DNA of 64,000 bases from Jiangella gansuensis DSM 44835 (GTDB lineage: Bacteria > Actinomycetota > Actinomycetes > Jiangellales > Jiangellaceae). The stretch spans positions 4,396,697 through 4,460,696 of the forward strand of contig NZ_KI911782.1 in NCBI RefSeq assembly GCF_000515395.1, given 5' to 3'. Shown piece by piece: positions 33,938 through 42,025 of the stretch (position 1 is the first letter of the stretch; every line of letters starts with the position of its first letter). Both the position numbers and the translations under genes were made by a program. The notes under the pieces were generated by a model, which ran no database searches, was not told the origin of the DNA, and saw nothing but the letters and a program-made list of their open reading frames with translations.

Positions 33938-35182
33938 ATGCTAGGAGGCAAGGCGAGTCGGCTGCCGTTGAAGCAGCTCATGATCGCCGGCGCGGTGCTT
34001 GCGACATCCGCATCGGGACTGGTCGGTGCCAGCGGTGACGACGTGCAGGCGGTGGCGCGCGGCGTCGGAACCGTCGAGACCCAGGCCAGCAACACCGGAC
34101 GCATCGACCATGTGGCCGGGCAGCGTGGGGCGGAGGCGGCCACGGAGCTGCCGTGCGAGGCGACGCAGAAGCTGAAGGACATTCCTTCGCACGACCCGTT
34201 CATCCTGCCGGATCCGGTGAGCGGCATCTACTACCTGTATCTCGGCCGGACTGTTCGGATGAGCATCGACCTGGAGAACTGGTGCGCTCCGGTGAACGTG
34301 TTCACGAACCCGGCGAACTCGTGGGCCAACATCAACCACGGCGTCTGGGCGCCGGAGGCGTGGTACTACAACGGGAAGTACTACTGGTTCGCCACGTTGC
34401 ACAACCGCGACCGCGTGCTCAAGACCGCCTCGACCGCCGGTCAGCACTGCGGTGACTGCGGACAGGTCTGGCAGAACCAGCACTGGCGCGGAACCATCAT
34501 CGGGGTGGCCGACTCGCCGCTCGGCCCGTTCGAGATGCTCAACCCGGAGTCGCCCGTGGCTCCGTCGAACTTCATGACCCTGGACGGGACGCTCTACGTC
34601 GACCCTGAGGGGCAGCCATGGATGGTCTACGCCCACGAATGGACCCAGAAGATCGACGGGACGATCGAGGCGATCAGGCTGGAGCGTGATGAGGACGGGA
34701 ACCTCACCGGCCGCGGCGACGGAGAGCCGATCTACCTGATGAAGGGGTCCGACGCGCCCTGGTACTACGAGGAGGGCCGGGTCGACGACGTGCAGCTGCC
34801 GCCGTACGTCACCGACGCACCCTCGTTCTATCGCACGGCGAGCGATGACCTACTCATGTACTGGACCAGCTACCGCAAGCACAACAACGAATACGTGGTG
34901 ACGCGGGCCCGGTCGACGTCGGGCGACCTGGCCGGCCCGTGGGTTCAGGAGGACGTGGTCATCACCGAGAACAAGGGCCATTCCATGCTGTTCTGGACCT
35001 TCGCGGACAGGAAGAACCCCCGCGGGACCATCATGATGTCACTGCACAACAACATGAATCGCTCCAACATCCGCACGGAGCTGTATGAGATGAAGGAGAC
35101 CGGCCGCGATCTGCTCGTGGCCCGCCAACGCACCGACCTCGACGGTGACCCGCCGTCGAGCTGGGTGTGGCCGATTCCGTGA
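33938..35182 (+). CDS. Secreted GH43-like five-bladed beta-propeller glycosidase
   Basis: A 414-residue protein with an N-terminal signal-like segment (about 10-32) and a propeller of the GH43/GH32/GH62 kind. The predicted catalytic base is Asp86 in S-H-D-P-F-I-L-P-D. A second acidic blade motif is L-Y-V-D-P-E-G-Q-P-W-M-V-Y. The likely acid is in the following H-E-W. Such enzymes act on arabinan, xylan or galactan; exo-galactanase and arabinofuranosidase activity are both plausible beside GH53 and GH42. ATG 33938 follows AAGGGGAGAGGG. The specificity is inferred from context only. Confidence 0.8.
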   Translation: MLGGKASRLPLKQLMIAGAVLATSASGLVGASGDDVQAVARGVGTVETQASNTGRIDHVAGQRGAEAATELPCEATQKLKDIPSHDPFILPDPVSGIYYLYLGRTVRMSIDLENWCAPVNVFTNPANSWANINHGVWAPEAWYYNGKYYWFATLHNRDRVLKTASTAGQHCGDCGQVWQNQHWRGTIIGVADSPLGPFEMLNPESPVAPSNFMTLDGTLYVDPEGQPWMVYAHEWTQKIDGTIEAIRLERDEDGNLTGRGDGEPIYLMKGSDAPWYYEEGRVDDVQLPPYVTDAPSFYRTASDDLLMYWTSYRKHNNEYVVTRARSTSGDLAGPWVQEDVVITENKGHSMLFWTFADRKNPRGTIMMSLHNNMNRSNIRTELYEMKETGRDLLVARQRTDLDGDPPSSWVWPIP

Positions 35183-35203
35183 CACGAAGAGAGTGAGGGA
35201 ACG

Positions 35204-36217
35204 TTGGGTACAGTCGGCATCCGGGATGTCGCCGCGCTGGCCGGAGTATCGGTGAGCACCGTCTCGAACGTGCTCAACCGTCCGGAGCGTGTCTCGGCCA
35301 CGTCGGTGGCACGCGTCCGCGAAGCGATCGAAACGCTCGGCTATGTGCCCAACCTGTCCGCCCGCCAGCTCCGCGGTGGGCGCAGCGGCACCATCGGGAT
35401 GGCCGTGTTCAACACGGCCATCCCGTTCTTCAACCAGGCGATCTTCGGCGCCGAGACGGTCGCCGAACGGGCGGGATTGTCGATCATGGTCGGGAACAGC
35501 TACGAGTCCGTGGTTCGCCAGGCACGGCACCTGGCGAACTTCGAGCAGTACCGGGTCGATGGTGCCCTCGTCACCCCGGTGACCCGCGACCTGTCGTCCC
35601 TGCATCGGCTGCACCAGCGAGGCATCCCTGTGGTTGTCCTCGACGCCCGCGACGACGCTGGCGACTTCGACTCGGTCTGGCTCGACGATGTCGGCGGAGG
35701 ACGGCTCGCGACCGAACATCTGATCGGGATCGGCCGAAGCCGCATCTGGTTCGTCGGTGGGCCCCTCGGCGTCCGCCAGAACGCTGACCGGCTGGCCGGA
35801 TGCCGCGAGGCCGTGGCCGCGACCGCCGGAGCCACGCTCACCGTGAAGGAGGGCGACGGCGCCGGCCTCCGGGTCGGACGCACGACCGGCGACCAGATCG
35901 CGGCCATGCCTGCTGCGGAACGTCCTGACGGGATATTCGCGGCCAGCGACATGGAGGCGATCGGGCTGATGCAGTCGCTGCTCCGGGCCGGGCTGCACAT
36001 TCCCGACGACGTCGCCATCGTGGGCTACGACGACAGCGACTTCGCAGCGAACACCAGCGTCCCGCTCAGCTCCGTCCGCCAGCCCGCTCTCGCAATGGGG
36101 CAGAGCGCCGCCGAGTTGTTGATCGAGAGGCTGTCCGGCACCGACTCCGCCGTCAAGCAGATCGCCTTCGACCCCGAGCTCATCGAGCGGGAGAGCACCA
36201 GAGGTGGCTCTGCCTGA
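35204..36217 (+). CDS. LacI family regulator of the galactan operon
   Basis: A 337-residue LacI protein. The helix-turn-helix D-V-A-A-L-A-G-V-S-V-S-T-V-S-N-V-L-N begins at about residue 8, followed by the hinge L-S-A-R-Q-L-R and the sugar-binding domain with G-Y-D-D-S-D-F. The start is TTG 35204, after GAGGGAA. It is encoded inside the operon between the GH43-like and GH42 genes, like galactan regulators of other Gram-positive bacteria, and probably senses galactobiose or galactose. The operator at 27949 is a candidate target. Confidence 0.9.
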   Translation: MGTVGIRDVAALAGVSVSTVSNVLNRPERVSATSVARVREAIETLGYVPNLSARQLRGGRSGTIGMAVFNTAIPFFNQAIFGAETVAERAGLSIMVGNSYESVVRQARHLANFEQYRVDGALVTPVTRDLSSLHRLHQRGIPVVVLDARDDAGDFDSVWLDDVGGGRLATEHLIGIGRSRIWFVGGPLGVRQNADRLAGCREAVAATAGATLTVKEGDGAGLRVGRTTGDQIAAMPAAERPDGIFAASDMEAIGLMQSLLRAGLHIPDDVAIVGYDDSDFAANTSVPLSSVRQPALAMGQSAAELLIERLSGTDSAVKQIAFDPELIERESTRGGSA

Positions 36218-36289
36218 GTGTCGGTTGCCCACGAACGACAACGCTCACCGGCTTCTCACCCGAGCCCGGTTCTGACCGCAGGAGGACAT

Positions 36290-38308
36290 GTGTACTACGG
36301 AGGCGACTACAACCCCGAGCAGTGGCCTTCCGAACTCTGGCCGAGGGACGCGGAGCTCATGCGCGCCGCCGGCGTCAATCTGGTGAGTCTCGGCATGTTC
36401 TCCTGGTCGCGCATCCAGCCGGCCGAAGGCGAGTTCGATTTCGGCTGGTTGGATGAGGTCATCGGTATTCTGCATGACCATGGCATCGCGGTGAATCTGG
36501 CGACCGCCACGGCGTCGCCGCCGCCGTGGGCCACGCACCACTATCCCGACATGCTCCCGCAACTGGCTGACGGCACCGTGCTGTGGCCGGGCAGCCGGCA
36601 GCACTTCGCCGCGACCTCTCCGGTCTACCGGCGCTTGGCGCTCGAATTGGTGACGGCGGTAGCTGAGCGGTACGCCGGTCATCCGGCCGTGGTCATGTGG
36701 CACGTGAACAACGAGTACGGCTGCCATGTCCCGTATGACTACTCCGACAACGCACGTGATGCTTTCCAAGGGTGGCTACGGCGTCGGTACGGCGACGTCG
36801 GCACGCTCAACACCGCCTGGGGCACCGACTTCTGGTCGCAGCGCTACACGGCGTTCGAACAGGTGCTGCCGCCACGATCCGCGCCGTACAGCCAGAACCC
36901 GGCCGCCCTGCTGGACTTCCGCCGCTTCACCTCCGACGCGACGCTGGAGCTGTTGGTCATGGAGCGCGACGCCATCCGCGGCGCCGGCGCGGCCCAGCCT
37001 ATCACCACCAACTTCATGGGCCCGTTCCATGCGCTCGACTACTGGCGGTGGGCCGACGAACTCGACCTCATAGCCGACGACAGCTACCCCGACCCAGCCG
37101 ACCCGCAGTCCTTCCGCCGAGCTGCCTTCACCCGCGATCTGATGCGCTCACTCGGCGGCGGCAAGCCGTGGATCCTCATGGAGCAGGCCGCGAACGCGGT
37201 GAACTGGCGGCCGGCCAACGCCCCCAAGGCTCCCGGCCAGATGGCCGCGCTCAGCATGCAGGCGGTGGCGCGTGGCGCCTCCGGGGTCATGTTCTTCCAA
37301 TGGCGTCAGTCCCGCTCCGGAAGCGAGAAGTTCCACTCGGCGATGCTGCCGCACGCCGGCACCGAGACACGCACCTGGCGCGAGGTCGTGCGGCTCGGTG
37401 CGGAACTCTCCCCGCTACCGGAGATCGCCATGTCACCCGGCGACGTGAAGGTGGCGCTGCTGTTCGACTGGGACAACCTGTGGGCGGTGAGCAACCCCGA
37501 CCACCCGGTCGAGCTGGACTACACCGATATCGTCCTTCGCTGGTATGCAGCGATCCACCGCCAGCACGTCCAGGTCGACATCCGCACGGCTGGCCACGAC
37601 CTCTCCGCCTACGACGTCGTGATCGCCCCCTTGCAGTACCTGCTGCCGGCGGCTGCTGGAACCAACCTCATCGACTACGTCCGGCGCGGCGGTCACCTCC
37701 TGGTCGCCGGTTTCACCGACATCGTCGACGAGCACGACGCCTTCCGCGACGGCGGGTTCCTCACCCAGCTCGGGCCGACACTCGGCATCCGGCTGGAGGA
37801 CTTCGGCGCGCTGCCCGAGTGCGACGGTGTTTCCTTCCGGCTCGACGGCGCCGACCACACCGGTACGACCTACGCCGAAGAGATCCAGCTCGCCGGCGCG
37901 ACGCCCCTGGCACGGTTCAGCACCGGTCGCCCCAGCGACCAGCCCGCGTTCACCAGCCATCGCGCCGGCGCAGGTGTGGCCTATTATCTCGCCACCCTGC
38001 CGGACGACGACGGCATGCGGGCGGTCACCCGCCACGTGTTCGCCCGCGCCGGGGTGACGGGGGTGCTTCCGGGCGCTCACCCCGACGTCGAAGCGATCCG
38101 CGCCGGCGGGTACCTCGTCGTCATCAACCACACTGATCGGCACCATGCCGTCACGCTCGACAGGCACTACGTGTCCGACAACGCACCGGTCACCGAGGTC
38201 GAGCTGCCACCGTTCGGCTATGCAGTGCTGTGCCGGCCGTCGGAGGCCGCCACGAACGCGAGCGACCGGCAACACGTGCCCGCGCGAGCACACGGCTCAG
38301 TCGGCTGA
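36290..38308 (+). CDS. GH42 beta-galactosidase
   Basis: A 672-residue GH42 enzyme, which removes terminal beta-galactose, typically from galacto-oligosaccharides. The N-terminus Y-Y-G-G-D-Y-N-P-E-Q-W-P is characteristic. The acid/base is Glu142 in N-N-E-Y-G and the nucleophile Glu298 in L-M-E-Q. The trimerisation domain (about 390-590) and a small C-terminal beta domain follow. The start is taken at GTG 36290, four bases after CAGGAGG. An in-frame GTG at 36218, directly after the LacI stop, would add 24 residues but has a weaker site. No signal peptide: it finishes imported oligosaccharides inside the cell. Confidence 0.92.
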   Translation: MYYGGDYNPEQWPSELWPRDAELMRAAGVNLVSLGMFSWSRIQPAEGEFDFGWLDEVIGILHDHGIAVNLATATASPPPWATHHYPDMLPQLADGTVLWPGSRQHFAATSPVYRRLALELVTAVAERYAGHPAVVMWHVNNEYGCHVPYDYSDNARDAFQGWLRRRYGDVGTLNTAWGTDFWSQRYTAFEQVLPPRSAPYSQNPAALLDFRRFTSDATLELLVMERDAIRGAGAAQPITTNFMGPFHALDYWRWADELDLIADDSYPDPADPQSFRRAAFTRDLMRSLGGGKPWILMEQAANAVNWRPANAPKAPGQMAALSMQAVARGASGVMFFQWRQSRSGSEKFHSAMLPHAGTETRTWREVVRLGAELSPLPEIAMSPGDVKVALLFDWDNLWAVSNPDHPVELDYTDIVLRWYAAIHRQHVQVDIRTAGHDLSAYDVVIAPLQYLLPAAAGTNLIDYVRRGGHLLVAGFTDIVDEHDAFRDGGFLTQLGPTLGIRLEDFGALPECDGVSFRLDGADHTGTTYAEEIQLAGATPLARFSTGRPSDQPAFTSHRAGAGVAYYLATLPDDDGMRAVTRHVFARAGVTGVLPGAHPDVEAIRAGGYLVVINHTDRHHAVTLDRHYVSDNAPVTEVELPPFGYAVLCRPSEAATNASDRQHVPARAHGSVG

Positions 38309-39043
38309 TCGTCCCAACTCTGCAGCGGCACCCCGGACAGCCTGTAGCAGCGGCGTGACGAAATCCGCGAGCTTTCTCTTGCTGACCCGCATACCGGGCG
38401 CCGATACGCTCAGTGAGCCGGCCGCCCGGCCATCGGCGTGCATGATCGGGGCCGCGACGCATCGGATTCCCAGCTCATGCTCCTGCTCGTCGACTGCGAA
38501 GCCCCGGGCTCTCGTCAGCTCCAGATCGGCCCGGAGAGCATCAGGTGAGGTGAGTGTGTGCTGTGTGTACTCCGTGAGGTCCGTCGCGTCGATCAAGGCA
38601 GCTTGTTCGGCAGGTGGGAGCTGCGCCAGTATGGCTTTCGCCACGCCGGTGCAATGCAGTGGCGCGATAAAGCCGATCCGCGAGTACATCCGCACCGGAT
38701 GCTGGCTCTCGATCTTTTCGATGTAGACCACGTGACCGTTCGTGAGAATTGCCAGGTGAACGGTTTCCCCGGTCGCTTGGTTCAAGTCGCGCATGAACGG
38801 CAAGGCGACGTCGCGGATGTCGATCGACTCCAGTGCCCGCTGCCCGAGCTCCATGACCGCCGCGCCGAGCGAGTAGGCACCATCGGGCCGCCGGTCCAAC
38901 AAGCGCCAGCCGTGCAACGCGTGGAGGATCCGCAGTGCGGTGGTTGCATGGACGCCGAGCCGATCCGCTACCTCGCTGACGCTTCGGGGTCGCACGCCCA
39001 CGAACATCAGCGTCTCCGCGGCACGATTGACCGACTGCGTCAC
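38297..39043 (-). CDS. IclR family transcriptional regulator
   Basis: A 248-residue IclR protein. A winged helix-turn-helix (about 8-60) with S-V-S-E-V-A-D-R-L-G-V-H-A-T-T-A-L-R is followed by the effector domain (about 75-245) with G-F-I-A-P-L-H-C-T-G-V-A-K-A-I-L-A and the C-terminal S-V-S-A-P motif. GTG 39043 follows GGGGGTC. Its end overlaps the GH42 gene by 12 bp. Two 15-nt palindromes 145-179 bases upstream match sites before the second GH53 and the esterase, so it probably autoregulates and controls those genes. Confidence 0.9.
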   Translation of the reverse strand: MTQSVNRAAETLMFVGVRPRSVSEVADRLGVHATTALRILHALHGWRLLDRRPDGAYSLGAAVMELGQRALESIDIRDVALPFMRDLNQATGETVHLAILTNGHVVYIEKIESQHPVRMYSRIGFIAPLHCTGVAKAILAQLPPAEQAALIDATDLTEYTQHTLTSPDALRADLELTRARGFAVDEQEHELGIRCVAAPIMHADGRAAGSLSVSAPGMRVSKRKLADFVTPLLQAVRGAAAELGRSAD

Positions 39044-39187
39044 CGAGGTCGACCCCCAGCGCGTGAGGTCATCCGGGCGCGGGTCGCGGCTCTACCCATC
39101 GGACACCATTTCCTCCCGGCATGTCGCAGATCACTCAGCGGCGTGAACGCAAGCCGTCAACGATGACTGGTCGCCAAGTCTACGCCG

Positions 39188-39222
39188 CTGCGCGTTGCGC
39201 AGCAGCGCTGCGTAATACGCAG
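39188..39222. promoter_or_regulatory. Tandem IclR-type operator pair 1 (upstream of iclR-like gene)
   Basis: CTGCGCGTTGCGCAG (39188-39202), 5 bases, CTGCGTAATACGCAG (39208-39222). Both are palindromic and their centres are 20 bp apart. It lies between the GH2 terminator and the IclR gene. Confidence 0.7.
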
Positions 39223-39243
39223 GGTCGGTCGACGGGGCGGGGC

Positions 39244-39283
39244 CGCTGCAGGCTTGCGCACGGTGGAGCGCAAACCTGCAGCG
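39244..39283 (-). terminator. Terminator after the GH2 gene
   Basis: A 16-bp stem with one wobble (39244-39259 with 39268-39283, arms containing GCTGCAGG and CCTGCAGC) and an 8-base loop, 19 bases beyond the GH2 stop on the minus strand. Confidence 0.65.
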
Positions 39284-39302
39284 ACGAACTCGGCCTGGTC
39301 GG

Positions 39303-41816
39303 CTACCCAGCCACTCGAAGGTCGATGGATGCTCCGGTGAGGCCGGACGCGGAGGCGCTCACCCTGACGCCGCCCGGCTCGTCCTGTGCCTGGAGGACTG
39401 CCAGCAGCCTGCCCTGGAAGGCGTTTCGCTCGGTCAGCCGGTAGGCCTGCCGATCGGACATGTTCCCGTTGTCCGATCCCAGGTACGTCACCGGACCGTT
39501 CACCGACCAGGTGACCCGGTTGTTGGCCGTGGGCACCACCAGCCCGTTGGCGTCCACGATCTCGGCGACAATGTGGGCCACATCGCGGCGGTCGGCGGTG
39601 ATCTCGTCCCGATCCACGGAGAGCCGGACCGCCGCCGGCGCTGAGGTCGTGGAGATCTCAGTCGTCACCGCGACATCGTTGAGCTTGCGTCCTACGGCCC
39701 GGAGCGTGCCGGGCTCGTACGGGACGTCCCACGCGAGGCTCAGATCCGAGGTCGTGCGGGGCGTGCTCCGCTCGGGCGGGTAGTTGCCGTACGCCTCGAT
39801 CATGCCGATCGCCGGGTGCCAGTATCCCTTGACCCCGAGCGACCGGCCGTTGAGGAACAACTCCACCGAGTCACAGTTCGAGTAGCACCGGACGGTGATG
39901 ACCTGCCCCTCCGGGACGTTCTGGTTCCAGTGCGGAAAGATGTGGACCATCGGCTCCTCGGTCCACTGGCTCTGGTAGAAGTGGTAGCCGTTCTTCTTGA
40001 ACCCGCACAGGTTGAGCACGCCTCCACTGAAGCCGCGACTGTTGGGGGAGGACGCCTCGCCGAGATAGTCGACACCGGTCCACATGAAGTCACCGGAGGC
40101 GTAGTCGCGCGTCGAGATGAACTTGTACTGGTTCTCGACGTCGACGCTGTGGTTCGTGGTGATGTTCCCGCTCTCGCTGCCGACCATGGGCTTGTGGCCC
40201 CACTTCTTGCGGTCGACTTCCATGTACAGGTGGGCGCGGTCGCGCCAGCGATTGCAGTAGTTGTATCCCACGATGTCCATCTCGGCGATGAACTCGTCGG
40301 TGGTCGCGGCTCCGGGTCGCTCGTGGCCCATCCGGTCGCACCCGACGGTCACCAACCTGGTGGGGTCCTCGCGGTGGAACACCTCGTTGAGCCGCCGTAG
40401 CGTGACATGCCCGTTCGGGTCTCCCTCCGGGGACTGGTCGGCGACCTCGTTGCCCGCACTCCACATCACCACAGACGGGTGGTTGCGGTCGCGGTGCACG
40501 ACGTTGACCAGGTCGCGCTCGAACCACTCCTCGAAGTAGGCGCTGTAACCGTTCGGTGCCACCTGCGGCTTGGGGGCCTTCCACTCGTCGAAGACCTCGT
40601 TCATCACGAGGAAGCCCATGCGATCGAAGAGATCGAGGACCTCGGCGGCGAACGGGGTGTGGCCCGTCCGGATCGCGTTGCATCCCATCTCCTTGAGGAT
40701 CTCCAGGCGGCGGACCCATACTCCCTCGGGCACCGCGGCACCCACCAGGCCGCCGTCGTGGTGGAGGTTGACACCGTTCATCTTGACCTGCTGGCCGTTG
40801 ATCAGCAGGCCCCGGTCAGCGTCGAAGACGGCGGTCCGGATGCCGATCGGTGTGAGGTAGACGTCTGCAACGCCGAGCGCCTCTCCGCCGGGGCCCGGCC
40901 GGGTCCGGACCGTGCTCTTGATCGTGTACATCACCGGGTCGTCCACCGTCCACAGCGTGGGGCTGTCGACGTCGATCTGCTGGCGGAAGGTGTGGTCCGT
41001 TCCGTGCGGGATGGTCTTGGCCGACTCGACCGTCTCGACCGTGCGTCCGTCGGCGTCCACCAGGTCGGTCTGCAAGACGACTCGGAGGGGGCGGCTGCCC
41101 TCGTTCTGCACTCTGGTCCTGACCTGCAGCGTGGCCGCTTCCTCGGCGGCGTTCTCGACGATCACCTGAGTGCCCCATTGGCCGACATGGATGTCGTGCA
41201 TCGTGGTCAGCCAGGTGTGCCGGTAGATCCCAGAGCCGGAGTACCACCGGCTGTTGGGCTGGCGGGAGTTGTCCACTCGTACAGCGATGACGTTGTCGCC
41301 GTCGACGAGATGCGGAGTCAGGTCGTAGGCGAACGGGACGTAGCCGTAGGGGCGGTGACCCAGCTGGTGCCCGTTGATCCAGACGGTGCTGTTCTGGTAC
41401 ACGCCGTCGAAGTCGACGACGAACCGTCGGCCGGCCCGCGAGTTCGGCACGGTGAAACGCTTGCGATACCAGCCGATGCCGGTCGGCACCCAGCCACCCG
41501 GCCCCCCGGACGGCTCGCTGGGGCTCAAGGGCCCCTCGATGCTCCAGTCATGCGGAAGGTCGACGTGCTGCCAGCCGGCATCGTCGAACGCCGGGTCCTG
41601 GGCGCCCTCCTGATCTCCGCGGACGAACTGCCAGCCGAAGTCGAAGGTGGCACGGTGGCGACCCTCCTGCGTAGCCTCGTCCGTCGCGTGTGCGACCGAG
41701 GCGCCGGCGATCTGCGGACCGACACCGGCCGCGAGGAGGCCCAAGCCGAGGCCTGCCCCTCCTCTGAGCAACTCGCGCCGTGTCGCGCCCTCGGTGGCCA
41801 CTGTCTGATCGCTCAT
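39303..41816 (-). CDS. Tat-exported GH2 family beta-galactosidase
   Basis: An 837-residue GH2 enzyme. It starts with a twin-arginine signal (R-R-E-L-L-R-G-G-A-G-L-G-L-G) and an A-H-A cleavage region near residue 44, so it is exported folded. Then come the sugar-binding jelly-roll domain (about 60-215), the Ig-like domain (about 220-330) and the barrel (about 335-620) with acid/base Glu457 in G-N-E-V and nucleophile Glu548 in G-S-E-S-G. C-terminal DUF4982-like and Ig-like domains finish it. ATG 41816 follows AAGGAAG. It is downstream of the second GH53 on the same strand and probably trims galactan fragments outside the cell. Confidence 0.9.
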   Translation of the reverse strand: MSDQTVATEGATRRELLRGGAGLGLGLLAAGVGPQIAGASVAHATDEATQEGRHRATFDFGWQFVRGDQEGAQDPAFDDAGWQHVDLPHDWSIEGPLSPSEPSGGPGGWVPTGIGWYRKRFTVPNSRAGRRFVVDFDGVYQNSTVWINGHQLGHRPYGYVPFAYDLTPHLVDGDNVIAVRVDNSRQPNSRWYSGSGIYRHTWLTTMHDIHVGQWGTQVIVENAAEEAATLQVRTRVQNEGSRPLRVVLQTDLVDADGRTVETVESAKTIPHGTDHTFRQQIDVDSPTLWTVDDPVMYTIKSTVRTRPGPGGEALGVADVYLTPIGIRTAVFDADRGLLINGQQVKMNGVNLHHDGGLVGAAVPEGVWVRRLEILKEMGCNAIRTGHTPFAAEVLDLFDRMGFLVMNEVFDEWKAPKPQVAPNGYSAYFEEWFERDLVNVVHRDRNHPSVVMWSAGNEVADQSPEGDPNGHVTLRRLNEVFHREDPTRLVTVGCDRMGHERPGAATTDEFIAEMDIVGYNYCNRWRDRAHLYMEVDRKKWGHKPMVGSESGNITTNHSVDVENQYKFISTRDYASGDFMWTGVDYLGEASSPNSRGFSGGVLNLCGFKKNGYHFYQSQWTEEPMVHIFPHWNQNVPEGQVITVRCYSNCDSVELFLNGRSLGVKGYWHPAIGMIEAYGNYPPERSTPRTTSDLSLAWDVPYEPGTLRAVGRKLNDVAVTTEISTTSAPAAVRLSVDRDEITADRRDVAHIVAEIVDANGLVVPTANNRVTWSVNGPVTYLGSDNGNMSDRQAYRLTERNAFQGRLLAVLQAQDEPGGVRVSASASGLTGASIDLRVAG

Positions 41817-42025
41817 GAATCCACTTCCTTCGCTCGATCCGGACTGGATGACGTGCGCGTGATGGCGCGCCTTGGAGCAACCGCGTACGCGGCGATTTGG
41901 GGTTGGACGGGGACTGGCTCACATCGCTTCCGGGCCGTCCAACTGTCGGTGGATCGCCACCGGACTGAGGCGTGTCTTCCAAGTCCGTGGCCTACTGCGC
42001 TACGGCCGAGTCTTGGGAGACATGC

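Noticed and set aside
41902-41943. Hairpin between the second GH53 and GH2
   Set aside because: Only a 9-bp stem with a 24-base loop; too weak to call a terminator, and the genes may be co-transcribed.
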